Assembly (NCBI GenBank): GCA_013400975.1
Contig: WBMZ01011915.1
Coordinates: forward strand, 293-64,292
Direction: 5' to 3'
Length of the DNA stretch: 64,000 nucleotides
Source: Atrichornis clamosus
Lineage: Eukaryota > Chordata > Aves > Passeriformes > Menuridae
Numbering within the stretch: position 1 is the stretch's first letter; each line of letters starts with the position of its first letter. Positions 55,201 through 62,315 of this stretch are shown here, one piece after another. The notes under the pieces were generated by a model. The model did not search any database, was not told the origin of the DNA, and saw only the letters and a program-made list of their open reading frames with translations. A program made the position numbers and the translations under genes.

Positions 55201-58018
55201 GTTACCAAGAGAAAGTGGTTGGTTGTGTGTTGGAAGCAGATCAGCTGTGCAGGGCTTTTACACCCTACAGATGGCGATGCAGGGACTAGAGTTATGAGGG
55301 ACTGAAGTACTGTAACCGAACTGAGAATAAGTAATGAAAGTTTGAGACAATTCAAATATTCTTCAATGTGCTGATGAAGGCCTAAATTGTTCCCTAACTG
55401 TGTGTTCCTTTTTCTCACTGCAGTGCAAGTCAAGCTAAAGAGGAGCTTCTGCCTAATGTTCTAGTGCTATTGATCCCAGTAGGGAAATATGTTGACAAAA
55501 AGATTTATAGGAGTTCTGCAATTCACTGAAAGGTAGGTCAGTATTTTTTTTCTTCACTTTACTGCCATCAAGATGATTCCCTAAAGTCGGTGGCACATTA
55601 GATACACCAGTAAGTCCCTACCACAAAGCAAAACGAGTAGCAGATACACACACTAACTTCAGACTTAGACTATCAACAGTTAGATTTTAACTTTGCAACA
55701 GCAAACTTTTGCCTGTATCTGTTGAAGCAAACCTGTGAGATGCCATATATGAGTATTGATGCCTACCACCAAAAAAAGAACTATAGAAAAATATAAATAA
55801 AAATGAAACGTATTCTACAGGCATGTAGTGATCCATAGGAAACGACACTTTTATTCAGGCAATTTTATGTCTTAATGTGCAACCATCTACTGCCACAGCA
55901 GAATACCACAGCTCCAGCTATGCCCTATTTTTTAGAAGAATCCCACATCAAAATACACATTCCATGGAAGATCACCTGCAGAGGTAATATTCAAAACATA
56001 ATTTCAGCCTGAGAAAGCATTTTGAAGTCCAAAATAATAGCATTAACCAAAAAGAAATTTAAAAAATTAAAAGTTTATTTAATATACCATAATCTGCAGT
56101 TCATTCACTGTAAACATTAGTCCTCTTTACCTTTAAAAAAAGCCTTCTATTTGAAGACCTCCTTGAGGAAGCAAAATAATTTATAACATTACTAAATCAG
56201 CAAAAGGATTCTCATACCCCTGGAATGTAGAAAAAATATAAATGAAAATTTCAGCTTTTAGAAAGTAAGAAAGACAAAGGTATGACAAGATAAATAAAGC
56301 AAACAAGAGACATACAAGAAAATCAAAACATTATTTTTGAGGGAGACAGTTTGTAGCATATCAATCCCTTTACCTGATGCTGTTACCAGGAGGCTGTCTG
56401 AATCACATGGTCTACAGGATGAAGCACTAACAGGGTTTATGGAGGAGCTACAGGCAATGGTGGTGGGAATGACAAAGGAATTTTCTGAACATGCAGGTTG
56501 GTTCAGTCCAGGAAAGTGGGAAGGCCAGGCACCCACCTGAGATGAGGCTATGGCTGGTATGGCACAGCCTGCAGGTGCCACAGATAAATCTATAGCAGGT
56601 TTTGGTGGCAGCTGAGGTGAGGACTTAGAAATAATTTCCTCATTTATTACCCTGATTCCTTGTGGTGAACTTGAAAGAGGTGAGGTCATGCTTTTGTTGT
56701 CAGTTTTTGCACTTGTGTTTGGGGATCGATTACTATCCATTAAAACTTTAAGCTGTGGGTGTGGGGGAGAAGGAGCTTGTGAAAGCCCTGGTTTTTTGGG
56801 AGGAATAGGTGGAGGGTTTCCTCTGTCAATTCTCGATACACTCGGAGTCTTTAAAGTCATTCTACCAACCGGGGGGTAAGTGCCAGCTTCCACTGAATGT
56901 GACGTCCCTGGCCGTGTGCTACTCTGAGGGCTTGTAAATCTTGAAAGAGCTTGGGTAACAGTATTCCGAGCTGCCTGTTTGGCAGCTAGGTTGTCACGAC
57001 TAGTAGGGGATACATCCCTTGAGGGAGGGCTTTGGGTTGTGTTTCCATTTTGGTCTTGATCATTTGCATTTGCCTGAAATCGAAATCTAGCTGCTTGGAC
57101 TCGTGGATTTAGGCCTGGGTGGCCAGTAGTGTTGGCAGATGGTGAATGCAAACTGTGTGTAGATGAAGTGAGCGAGGAATTCTGAGCTGTGGCAGTTGGT
57201 GTGGTAGGGGTGCAAAGGGAATTACTGTTTGAAAAAGGGGAAGTGCTACTTGACAAATCAGGGGATGAGCCTGTACTTGGTCCATTTTCTTCAATTCTGT
57301 TTTGATTCTGGGCAAGAACAGGAGCTGTGGGAGGGACAAGTTCACTAGATGAAGATTGCCTATCAATGACAGGCTTCACAAACGCTGCATTGGCACACAT
57401 ATTCATTTGTGTATTGCCAGACACTAGTGGGCTCACTGTAGAAGGCTTTATAGAGACAGTCAAAGGCAACTTCTTAACATTTTCTGTGCTACTGTCCATC
57501 ATTACAGTATCTGTTTGGCAGGCAACAGTTCTTGAACTTGGCTCTTCTGTTTCAACTGAAACAGAAACAAGACTCCTATCGTTATTTTTCTGAGAAAGAT
57601 TAGCTTTACTTTCATTCTCCTTTTTCAATTGCTCAATCATTTTGATCATTTTATCTCTTTCTTCTCTGAGGTCACTGGTGCGTGTTTCCTCTTTATGAAG
57701 TTTGGCACGCAACTGCTCTCTCTCTGTGTCAAACTCAGACAGCTGCTTTTCCATTTGAGCTTCCATTTGTGTACTCCTTTGTTTCTCAGCTGCAAGAGAG
57801 TCTTCCAGTTCAGTAGCCTTTTTCTTTTCCTCTTCAAATTTTGACATCACTTCCTCCAGTTTCTGGGCTTCTTCTACAATTCGGCCAGACAACTGCTTAC
57901 ACTCTTTCACTAGCATCAATACTACATGCTTATTCTTTCCACGTTCTTCTTCAAGACGAGCAGATAGCTTTTTGTGCTCCAGCTCAAGATTCTGTAACTG
58001 AGATTTTTCCATTTCCAA
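12994..58018 (-). CDS. CTTNBP2: CTTNBP2, exons 4-23 (cortactin-binding protein 2)
   Basis: A neuronal dendritic-spine scaffold that binds the cortactin SH3 domain, microtubules and striatin/PP2A complexes. Twenty - strand exons chain in consistent phase and give about 1,521 residues once the exon 23 frameshift is ignored. That is close to human CTTNBP2 (about 1,660 residues) minus its first three exons, which lie beyond the right edge. Order: end of the CortBP2-type coiled coil; a Ser/Pro-rich region with two cortactin-type SH3 ligands (PPIPPKKPG and PQLPPKP); ankyrin repeats (exons 5-9); a degenerate AAA+-like module (exons 10-18); and a Ser-rich tail. It runs tail-to-tail with CFTR, as in mammals. 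Anomalies: +1 A in exon 23 and a duplicated exon 22 donor. Confidence 0.97.
13241..16261 (-). other. CTTNBP2: CTTNBP2 intron 22
   Basis: A 3-kb intron. It contains a TguSINE1-like SINE at about 15.03-15.17 kb and both copies of most of the 50-bp tandem duplication next to the exon 22 donor. No other exon is seen. Confidence 0.85.
15031..15172 (+). mobile_element. tRNA-Ile-headed SINE with CR1 tail (TguSINE1-like)
   Basis: The first ~75 bases align by eye with a tRNA-Ile gene. The A-box-like TGGCTCAGTTGG is at 15038-15049 and the B box GGTTCAATCC at 15083-15092. The anticodon-loop region ctgataa suggests GAT, and the segment ends in gggcca. The last ~65 bases (ggactcagtgattctggtgg, then tcccttccaactcagaatatt) are a CR1 3' end like those near 18.1 and 32.6 kb. 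This head-plus-tail design is that of TguSINE1 of passerine birds, mobilised by CR1. The copy has diverged and is not a functional tRNA gene. Confidence 0.8.
16163..16262. repeat. Perfect 50-bp tandem duplication across the exon 22 donor
   Basis: Two identical 50-bp units lie at 16163-16212 and 16213-16262, with no mismatch seen. On the CTTNBP2 strand each unit starts GGTAGGTGG, so the exon 22 donor (G at 16262, GT at 16261-16260) has an exact second copy 50 bases further into the intron (GT at 16211-16210). Perfect identity implies a recent event or an assembly artefact. Confidence 0.95.
16262..16363 (-). CDS. CTTNBP2: CTTNBP2 exon 22
   Basis: A 102-bp, phase 0-0 exon encoding [18 protein letters not shown] through TTAQK. 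The acceptor is tttgtttag and the donor AAG|gtaggt. The start IADS matches the human exon after DISK. If the duplicated donor 50 bases downstream were used, translation would add nine residues (VGGISFAVG) and meet TAG. Confidence 0.93.
16364..18396 (-). other. CTTNBP2: CTTNBP2 intron 21
   Basis: A 2-kb intron with a CR1 3' end near 18.0-18.16 kb. No other gene or repeat is recognised. Confidence 0.85.
18010..18164 (+). mobile_element. CR1 LINE 3' end, + orientation
   Basis: It carries the CR1 hallmarks cacagcaccagcctgaca, gttggactcaatgatccctg and the terminal octamer-like repeat attctatgattctatg. It is the same sequence family as the inverted CR1 near 32.6 kb, so it is one CR1 subfamily. It is 5' truncated and carries no coding capacity. 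Confidence 0.85.
18397..18529 (-). CDS. CTTNBP2: CTTNBP2 exon 21
   Basis: A 133-bp exon, phase 2 to 0. It encodes [20 protein letters not shown] then [18 protein letters not shown] and EPDISK. The acidic [19 protein letters not shown] block is strongly conserved with mammals. Donor AAG|gtaaac. Confidence 0.95.
18530..19452 (-). other. CTTNBP2: CTTNBP2 intron 20
   Basis: A 0.9-kb AT-rich intron. A 20-bp sequence (taggctatcatatggaattt) occurs at 18574-18593 and again at 18619-18638, a diverged 45-bp tandem duplication. Nothing else is seen. Confidence 0.85.
18574..18638. repeat. 20-bp direct repeat, 45-bp period
   Basis: taggctatcatatggaattt is present twice, with starts 45 bases apart and a non-identical spacer. 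It is probably an old local duplication next to CTTNBP2 exon 21. Confidence 0.85.
19453..19513 (-). CDS. CTTNBP2: CTTNBP2 exon 20
   Basis: A short 61-bp exon, phase 1 to 2, encoding [19 protein letters not shown]. It aligns with the human MKNKTISQLNCNRNASLS segment. Acceptor ttttgtgcag, donor AAA|gtaagt. Confidence 0.92.
19514..21294 (-). other. CTTNBP2: CTTNBP2 intron 19
   Basis: A 1.8-kb AT-rich intron with a short (GT)n/(CT)n run near 20.27-20.29 kb. No gene or transposon is recognised. Confidence 0.85.
21295..21480 (-). CDS. CTTNBP2: CTTNBP2 exon 19
   Basis: A 186-bp, phase 1-1 exon encoding [18 protein letters not shown] through WNKQETNTE. The ADFKGG and [13 protein letters not shown] blocks are conserved. 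Acceptor ttttgtttcag, donor AAG|gtaaat. Confidence 0.95.
21481..21706 (-). other. CTTNBP2: CTTNBP2 intron 18
   Basis: A 226-bp intron from gtaaca to tttgtttcag, with no feature of its own. Confidence 0.9.
21707..21912 (-). CDS. CTTNBP2: CTTNBP2 exon 18
   Basis: A 206-bp exon, phase 2 to 1. It encodes [19 protein letters not shown], the end of the AAA+-like module, then [10 protein letters not shown] and a conserved [19 protein letters not shown] helix-rich block ending GCPLPRP. The WMSKLWNxxIxPxxQE pattern matches the last helices of neuron-navigator AAA domains. An A8 run occurs here too, but it is in frame. Confidence 0.96.
21913..25006 (-). other. CTTNBP2: CTTNBP2 intron 17
   Basis: A 3.1-kb intron. 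The 23.65-23.95 kb part holds two TAATTA cores and little repeat signature, so it is a possible enhancer. A 22-bp tandem duplication lies at 24.32-24.36 kb. No gene is seen. Confidence 0.8.
24319..24362. repeat. 22-bp tandem duplication
   Basis: Two copies of a 22-bp unit beginning catgctaa and ending aaggcccct plus two bases, with a few mismatches. It is intronic, with no evident function. Confidence 0.85.
25007..25185 (-). CDS. CTTNBP2: CTTNBP2 exon 17
   Basis: A 179-bp exon, phase 0 to 2, encoding [20 protein letters not shown], then [13 protein letters not shown] and [19 protein letters not shown]. The xVIDWxxxVWxQL and GPxxFxSCPV motifs parallel the neuron-navigator AAA lid region (LDWVPKLW, GPCFFLSCPI). 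Donor CAA|gtaaga. Confidence 0.96.
25186..27970 (-). other. CTTNBP2: CTTNBP2 intron 16
   Basis: A 2.8-kb AT-rich intron. No exon, CR1 or RNA gene is recognised. Confidence 0.8.
27971..28158 (-). CDS. CTTNBP2: CTTNBP2 exon 16
   Basis: A 188-bp exon, phase 1 to 0, encoding [20 protein letters not shown], then [20 protein letters not shown] and [18 protein letters not shown] corresponds to the LRRK motif in the sensor-2 area of neuron-navigator AAA domains. Very highly conserved with mammals. Confidence 0.97.
28159..28437 (-). other. CTTNBP2: CTTNBP2 intron 15
   Basis: A 279-bp intron from gtattt to cctttttag. No feature is seen. Confidence 0.9.
28438..28590 (-). CDS. CTTNBP2: CTTNBP2 exon 15: Walker B-like strand
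   Basis: A 153-bp, phase 1-1 exon encoding [20 protein letters not shown], then [38 protein letters not shown] occupies the position of Walker B and the following helix in AAA+ proteins. The usual acidic pair (DD/DE) is replaced by EN, consistent with a dead ATPase. Confidence 0.96.
28591..30384 (-). other. CTTNBP2: CTTNBP2 intron 14
   Basis: A 1.8-kb AT-rich intron with a short (AT)n run near 29.3 kb. No gene or transposon is recognised. Confidence 0.8.
30385..30484 (-). CDS. CTTNBP2: CTTNBP2 exon 14
   Basis: A 100-bp exon, phase 0 to 1, encoding [20 protein letters not shown], then [13 protein letters not shown]. Conserved with the human [20 protein letters not shown] block. Donor ATG|gtaagg. 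Confidence 0.95.
30485..30567 (-). other. CTTNBP2: CTTNBP2 intron 13, 83 bp
   Basis: A very short intron from gtattt to ttcaacacag, near the lower practical size for splicing. It shows the compact intron sizes usual in birds. Confidence 0.9.
30568..30654 (-). CDS. CTTNBP2: CTTNBP2 exon 13: degenerate Walker A
   Basis: An 87-bp, phase 0-0 exon encoding [20 protein letters not shown] and nine further residues. [11 protein letters not shown] sits where AAA+ proteins have GPxGxGKT/S. The Lys and Thr that bind phosphate are replaced by Gln and Asp, so nucleotide binding through a P-loop is not expected. Confidence 0.96.
30655..31470 (-). other. CTTNBP2: CTTNBP2 intron 12
   Basis: A 0.8-kb AT-rich intron with no feature recognised. 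Confidence 0.85.
31471..31550 (-). CDS. CTTNBP2: CTTNBP2 exon 12
   Basis: An 80-bp exon, phase 1 to 0, encoding [20 protein letters not shown] and QNYLRL. Acceptor ttgttttaag, donor CTG|gtcagt. Confidence 0.94.
31551..31972 (-). other. CTTNBP2: CTTNBP2 intron 11
   Basis: A 422-bp AT-rich intron from gtaatt to gttttaag. No feature is seen. Confidence 0.88.
31973..32068 (-). CDS. CTTNBP2: CTTNBP2 exon 11
   Basis: A 96-bp, phase 1-1 exon encoding [18 protein letters not shown], then [13 protein letters not shown]. The PWDF and KAEHITV-like blocks are conserved. Acceptor ctttttaacag, donor TTG|gtaatt. Confidence 0.95.
32069..33445 (-). other. CTTNBP2: CTTNBP2 intron 10
   Basis: A 1.4-kb intron, of which about 0.5 kb is a CR1 insertion. 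The remainder is AT-rich with no feature. Confidence 0.88.
32625..33150 (-). mobile_element. CR1 LINE, truncated, - orientation
   Basis: Read on the + strand it begins at the CR1 3' end (tagaatcacagaatatcctg, then gagttggaaggaactcac) and continues into the reverse complement of the end of the reverse-transcriptase ORF. The - strand frame at 32758-33021 still reads CR1-typical blocks such as [17 protein letters not shown]. It is 5' truncated at about 0.5 kb. Its 3' terminal sequence is the same family as the CR1 near 18.1 kb and the tail of the SINE near 15.1 kb. Confidence 0.92.
33446..33721 (-). CDS. CTTNBP2: CTTNBP2 exon 10
   Basis: A 276-bp, phase 1-1 exon encoding [19 protein letters not shown], then [20 protein letters not shown] and [15 protein letters not shown]. 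It forms the region between the ankyrin repeats and the AAA+-like module. Acceptor tttttcaacag, donor TAG|gtatca. Confidence 0.97.
33722..36102 (-). other. CTTNBP2: CTTNBP2 intron 9
   Basis: A 2.4-kb intron with AT-rich low-complexity sequence near 35.36-35.42 kb. The 34.5-34.8 kb part is GC-richer than its surroundings but carries no repeat I can name. Confidence 0.8.
36103..36220 (-). CDS. CTTNBP2: CTTNBP2 exon 9, last ankyrin repeat
   Basis: A 118-bp exon, phase 0 to 1, encoding [20 protein letters not shown], then [19 protein letters not shown]. It finishes the ankyrin repeat opened by [14 protein letters not shown] in exon 8. Acceptor acctttgcag, donor TAA|gtaagt. Confidence 0.96.
36221..39357 (-). 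other. CTTNBP2: CTTNBP2 intron 8
   Basis: A 3.1-kb AT-rich intron. An unassigned 60-codon + strand frame lies at 38133-38315. No transposon is recognised. Confidence 0.8.
39358..39612 (-). CDS. CTTNBP2: CTTNBP2 exon 8: ankyrin repeats with acidic insert
   Basis: A 255-bp, phase 0-0 exon of 85 codons. [20 protein letters not shown] is one ankyrin repeat. It is followed by a variable acidic linker ([17 protein letters not shown]) and then [20 protein letters not shown], the next repeat. The acceptor polypyrimidine tract is a run of twelve T residues. Confidence 0.97.
39613..40722 (-). other. CTTNBP2: CTTNBP2 intron 7
   Basis: A 1.1-kb AT-rich intron with no feature recognised. Confidence 0.85.
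40723..40873 (-). CDS. CTTNBP2: CTTNBP2 exon 7, ankyrin repeat
   Basis: A 151-bp exon, phase 2 to 0, encoding [19 protein letters not shown], then [20 protein letters not shown] and [11 protein letters not shown]. It gives a canonical ankyrin TPLxxAxxxGxxxxxxLLL pattern. Donor AGT|gtaagt. Confidence 0.97.
40874..44188 (-). other. CTTNBP2: CTTNBP2 intron 6
   Basis: A 3.3-kb intron. A GC-richer stretch near 41.25-41.6 kb is open in one + strand frame, but no product is recognised. A short CR1-like 3' end lies near 43.4 kb. Confidence 0.8.
43375..43422 (+). mobile_element. Short CR1 3' end relic
   Basis: ttgcttccaacttccagt followed by cctatgattctatgat matches the CR1 terminal motif. Only the last ~50 bases are recognisable. 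Confidence 0.55.
44189..44288 (-). CDS. CTTNBP2: CTTNBP2 exon 6, ankyrin repeat
   Basis: A 100-bp exon, phase 1 to 2, encoding [20 protein letters not shown], then [12 protein letters not shown]. It is an ankyrin repeat directly continuing NGHTD from exon 5. Donor CAA|gtaagt. Confidence 0.97.
45841..45903. repeat. 33-bp tandem duplication
   Basis: Two copies of a 33-bp unit starting agcttatctctg, at 45841 and 45874. They differ at one visible base (gtgaaa against gcgaaa). Intronic. Confidence 0.9.
47401..47476 (+). mobile_element. CR1 3' end fragment, + orientation
   Basis: ggttagactcaatgatctta, then ttttttccaacctaa and gtatgattcta are the CR1 3' terminal signature. This is a different CR1 variant from the copies near 18.1 and 32.6 kb, which end in ccaactcaggata. 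Confidence 0.8.
49753..49956 (-). CDS. CTTNBP2: CTTNBP2 exon 5, first ankyrin repeats
   Basis: A 204-bp, phase 1-1 exon encoding [20 protein letters not shown], then [20 protein letters not shown] and [14 protein letters not shown]. Two ankyrin repeat starts are visible. Acceptor tttaactcacag, donor CAG|gtaaat. Confidence 0.97.
49957..56373 (-). other. CTTNBP2: CTTNBP2 intron 4
   Basis: A 6.4-kb intron with no CR1 recognised. AT-rich stretches of apparently higher complexity near 52.72-52.92 kb and 54.69-54.84 kb might be conserved regulatory DNA. The 55.1-55.4 kb open frame on the - strand has no recognisable product. Confidence 0.75.
56374..58018 (-). CDS. CTTNBP2: CTTNBP2 exon 4: coiled coil and cortactin-binding region
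   Basis: The large 1,645-bp exon, phase 0 to 1, about 548 codons. It opens inside the coiled coil ([20 protein letters not shown]) and includes [19 protein letters not shown] and [20 protein letters not shown]. It then passes into a long Ser/Thr/Pro/Gln/Asn-rich region. Near 56.79-56.82 kb [16 protein letters not shown] gives a cortactin-type SH3 ligand (PPxPxKP), and [12 protein letters not shown] a second. The last codons are LLVTASG, whose Gly is split by the donor. The ORF open beyond both splice sites is intronic read-through. Acceptor tttcgtacag, donor CAG|gtaaag. Confidence 0.98.
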
Positions 58019-60342
58019 CTGTACGAAAACATAGAAAATAATTCTCATTAACAATTCTCATTTCATAATAACCTAGTATTAACCTGACACTGATATTTTA
58101 ATCTTTGAGAGGATGACTAAAATGAAAGCAGGAAGGTGATTTGTAATATCTAACAAAAGTGCATATAATCTTATACAAGCAAAAGAGAGAGCCATCCCTG
58201 AAGAGCAATTTAGAAACGAAGTAAACTCATTTACTTTCATCTGTTGACAACACAGACTTTCCCCAAAGTGGTTAAATGCTTGTGATTCCTGAGTGATGGA
58301 GCTGCCTGTTCTCCAGCAATTTGACATATAAAGTCATCTTGTCAGTAAAGGAACTATATACAAGCAAGATATGAGCTTTGCAAAAAATCTTTGAGGCCAG
58401 AAATGAAAGGGTTAGGTTTTAGCTCTTCTTCCAACATAAGCAGATTAAGTCCATCATGACCATAATTGGCATCTTGTATCTAGTTTTAACATTTATAAAT
58501 AAGACATTCATTTCTGAGACCAACTTTTTGGCACAGGCGCAATTTTCCTGTACTTACTAATAGTGGAAAGTCTCATTGACTTCAGTGAAATATAAACTAT
58601 GTTATAAACTAGAATCAAAAAACTACCTACTAAAATGCAGATAATGGATAAGAATAAATTTTCCCCTCATTCATAGAGTCATTGCCTCTAATTCATTTTG
58701 CCTGCCAGTTATGATTTTACTCACAGACCGTCTTCTAGAAAAGCATGGAAAAATATATTAATACACCATTTTATAAAACCCCTACTAGTAATAATGTTAC
58801 TAAAATGACTTCATATTTTTCCAAGAAAACTTTTACACAAGTCAAGAACAAAAGAAAAATTACTTTCTTTCTTCCTGTTCCTCCCTTTCATACTGATGTA
58901 GCAGCTTCCTATACAGCTAATCTGAATGACTGATAAAAAAATCAAACAAACAAAACCCCAAGAAACTGCTAACCATTCCTTCTCCTGTACTGTTTGTATT
59001 GGTTTAGTCGTGTCAGTTCTGTTGTATGTTTATGTACAGAGTGATACACAAATAACAATTCAGATCTGTAGAACTAAAGTGCAATTTCAAGTGGGAATCT
59101 TTTCTGGAAAAATACTTCCAGATACCTATAAAAAAAGAAAATCAAGTGCTCACAAACACAAACAATTAATTTTGACTGCAACGGAAAACTGTTTCTTCCT
59201 TCTAAAATATGAGAACATTTTACAATGCTCAAGAAAAATTCTAAGAAAAGCCGTGGCAAATTTAAGTACATTTAAGATCTGGGAATAAATTATTCATTTC
59301 AACAGGTGAAGGAAGAATCATAGGTTAGAGAATCAGCTTACAGTGACACAGTAAAATGATAATCATTTCAGTTTAAAAGACAATACAGTGCTGTGAATAT
59401 ATTTGCTTTAAACTATCACATTGGAAACAAGATGGTCTAGAGAATTGGTAATAGCTGTGGAATATCTTCTCTCTCAGTCAAAGCTTAAAATATTGTCTTG
59501 GTTGCTAGCGGAAAACAAACAAACAGACACACAGGCATGAAAACCCCTAGGCATTACAATATAATAATTTTCTCAGAAGCCTGTTGCTACAGCACACTAT
59601 TCCTTGTTCTCTCTAAGAGGAGATTAAATTTCTTAGCTCTGGAAGCTTTTTCCACATCACTGTACATGTGTCTACAATTCCTTTTTAACTAAACTGCATT
59701 TACAAAACAACTAATATAAATACTATTTTTAAGTATCAGTTTGCTACTCTTCATTTATACCATAGACTAGAGTTAAAACTCATATCATCAAGAGATGAGT
59801 ACAAGAGGGAAGGAGTCTGCCGTTGTAATGGAAATAAATCCCACCTGCTATTGCTCACTGTCTCCAGGACAAATTTTTTCCATACTGAAGCAGAATTCAA
59901 GTGAGGTAACACAAGAAAACACTTAAAAAGGAAGGGATGTGGAATGACATAAGAGGTAAATCCTGCATGAATTTACACTTATAGGTGAATGTGTGCCTCA
60001 ATCTCCCAATATTTCTAATCGTGTTATCTGACTACAAATTTCTCTTCCTTTTCTTCACAAGAATGGGAAAAACCATAAAGAGGTGATGACAATATTGGTG
60101 TGATGTATATTATACTAATAGTAAAATTTCTTCCTGAAGTGATACCATTATTGTAAGAAACACTGAACAAAGAGGAAGAAATCATTGTGGGAAATGATAC
60201 TTAAGTTTTAAACATCATGTTGGTTTCAAATACTTCAAAACTTGTTTAGCAGTAGAGGGGCTGCGCCAAGGCTTTAGAGCTTTATCCCAGGTTGACACTG
60301 CACAATGCATTTCACAAAACCACATCGACCCTTTCTTAAAAA

Positions 60343-60452
60343 GAGAATCATAGAGCCACTGAATGGTTTGCATTGGAAGGGGACCTTGAAGATGATCTAG
60401 TTCCAACCCCTCTGCCATGGGCAGGGACACCCTTCCACTAGACTCAGAGCCC
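60343..60452 (-). mobile_element. CR1 3' end fragment, - orientation
   Basis: The + strand reads gagaatcatagagccactga, then gaccttgaagatgatctagt and ctgccatgggcagggacacc, the reverse complement of a common CR1 3' end. About 110 bases are recognisable. Confidence 0.85.
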
Positions 60453-61419
60453 CAATAAACAGTGTTAAACATATGAGAAATTAGGTATGGCATTATCAGT
60501 CATTGCTAAGAAACTGTATCAGCAGCAACATCTCTTCAGTTATGTTAATGAAAGTTCAGCTGCAAATTAAATTAACAAGCTATTATAATGACACTCTATT
60601 TAGGAATGGTCCCATCCACAGTTTATAAGTGGAAAAAAATCATTATTTTTTTCTCAATAATTTCATTGCTTTTTCAAAGCATACAACAGCATTTGCATGT
60701 TTCACTAGCATTTCAAAACAAGTGGAGCATCCAACAGTTTCTTTTTTTGATAAAATAGGTACAAAAATCATGAGAAACTTATATAATTTCTAAAGCTTGG
60801 AGATGTAATAAGATTATAGTGAAAATGTTTTCATCAAGACTTTCTATACTTTATTATTTTTCTATTTTGTTTTCAGATGAGGGTATTGTTCTATAAATTA
60901 ACTGTTGTGAAATTATATTACTTCTAAATAATTACAAGCAGATTTTAATATATAACTGGCATGAAATAAGCTTACCATACTATTATAATACCTTATTTGT
61001 AAGCATTGCATATAAATGAAGGATCCCTAATACAAATGTAAATCCTCTATTTGATTTCAAAGTACAAAAGCAGCATTATTTTCTCATTTTACATTGTCTC
61101 CTATGTCTCTCTCTCTCCCCCCTCCCTTACTCTCCTTTTGGCTGCATCATCTTGAAGAGGAAAAATTTCTGAATATTTACGTGGCATTTTTTCCTTTAGA
61201 TGACAGATATGGAACTAGCTGCAATTATTTATGAGTTTATAAACTACAACCTGATTTTTGCAAAATGTACTATATGCATACACTAAATCATGGCAGTAAT
61301 ATAAACATCTGGAACTGTGTCCAAGAAGGATTTGAAAAAGGGTAAAAAAGGATCCAGAGAAAAAATGTAGTGTCCCACAAAGAACTAACCAGGAAAGGCC
61401 CTTCAAAGGCGAGAGACAG

Positions 61420-61800
61420 CATATCTTGTAAGAAAAGTTTGAGGAGGCTTGGCTTGCATAGTTTAGAGAAAAATACACAGAGGGATAATCTAACAGCCAC
61501 ATACTGTATCCTTTTGAAGGGCCCTTAATGATGACAAGAGTCAAATTCTTCTTGGTAATGGCAGGTGGGGCCCCATAACAAAAGGTTAACAGAAAACTTG
61601 CACTTTAAGAGGCTCAGTCTTGGAAAAAAGTTCTTCACAAGGATACCAGTGCAGAAAAGCTGCAGTATTGCCATTGCTGGGGGTTTTAATGACTAAGCAA
61701 GACAAATTCACAGATGACCAGATGTACTGCTGATGATAATCTGCTTTAAGCACAAGGTTAGACTAAATCACACCAACAGGCCCTTTCCAACCCACGCACA
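61420..61800 (+). mobile_element. Old, diverged CR1 3' region
   Basis: Blocks resemble the end of CR1 in order: tgaggaggcttggcttgc, cacagagggataatctaaca, cctttttgaagg-like and aaagttcttcacaaggata. They finish with aaggttagactaaatcacac and ggccctttccaacccacgca. Divergence is high, so limits are approximate. Confidence 0.6.
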
Positions 61801-61893
61801 CCTTTCTTTGAGCATGCATCCCAATAGTAACTCCTGTTCAAACTCTCAACAAATCAGGAACTGTCATTTTGATTATCTGTTTTGTTTTCCCAG

Positions 61894-61980
61894 GAAAACT
61901 CAAAATTAATTTTCACAGCAGCTCCAAGAAAAGCATTCAAAGAGATGGATGAGGATGGAGACCTAACACAGAGCAGATGA
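61894..61980 (+). other. Coding-like terminal segment antisense to CTTNBP2 intron 3
   Basis: After a strong acceptor (tgttttgttttcccag) a 28-codon frame reads ENSKLIFTAAPRKAFKEM, then DEDGDLTQSR and TGA. The stretch FKEMDEDGDL resembles an EF-hand fragment but is too short to call. A canonical AATAAA follows about 115 bases after the stop. It could be the last exon of an unknown transcript, a retrocopy remnant or chance. Confidence 0.25.
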
Positions 61981-62092
61981 CATCTGGGAATTAGGTGTTT
62001 GTATATGGCAAGCCTATGACTTACAGTCCTTTGTGCATCTCCTTAATTTTTTCATATTTTGGCATATTGTTATGCCTTGGTTTTTGTGATCA

Positions 62093-62098
62093 AATAAA
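62093..62098 (+). terminator. AATAAA on the + strand in CTTNBP2 intron 3
   Basis: A canonical polyadenylation signal within caaataaaaattttatt, downstream of the coding-like segment ending at 61980. The palindromic aaattttatt context means an AATAAA-like signal also exists on the other strand, so orientation is uncertain. Confidence 0.3.
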
Positions 62099-62300
62099 AA
62101 TTTTATTCAAAGAATAGTTTTGAGGTGACTATATTCACAGATATGAAGTCCCCTTGAATCACGGTTCAGTCTGAGCCTGTTTAAAGTTCAGTAATATCCA
62201 GAGAAAATAAACACAGCTGTACACAGACTTCATTATTTAGAGTGGGACAGTAAGGCAATTCCAAATACAAAGATAGAGGCAGCACACGTTTAGAGAAGGA

Positions 62301-62315
62301 GTACCCCCTCTTGGA
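62301..62315 (-). promoter_or_regulatory. Weak CTCF-like motif
   Basis: The - strand reads TCCAAGAGGGGGTAC, 11 of 14 matches to the CTCF core, sharing CCCCCTCTTGG (+) with the intron 24 site of CFTR. Its orientation is convergent with the motif in the CpG island near 6.95 kb. Confidence 0.25.

Noticed and set aside
55083..55433. 116-codon - strand frame in CTTNBP2 intron 4
   Set aside because: No homology recognised and no good splice sites in phase with neighbouring CTTNBP2 exons; not present in the human protein at this position.
56337..57593. Several + strand frames of 60-90 codons
   Set aside because: All are antisense shadows of the large CTTNBP2 exon 4.
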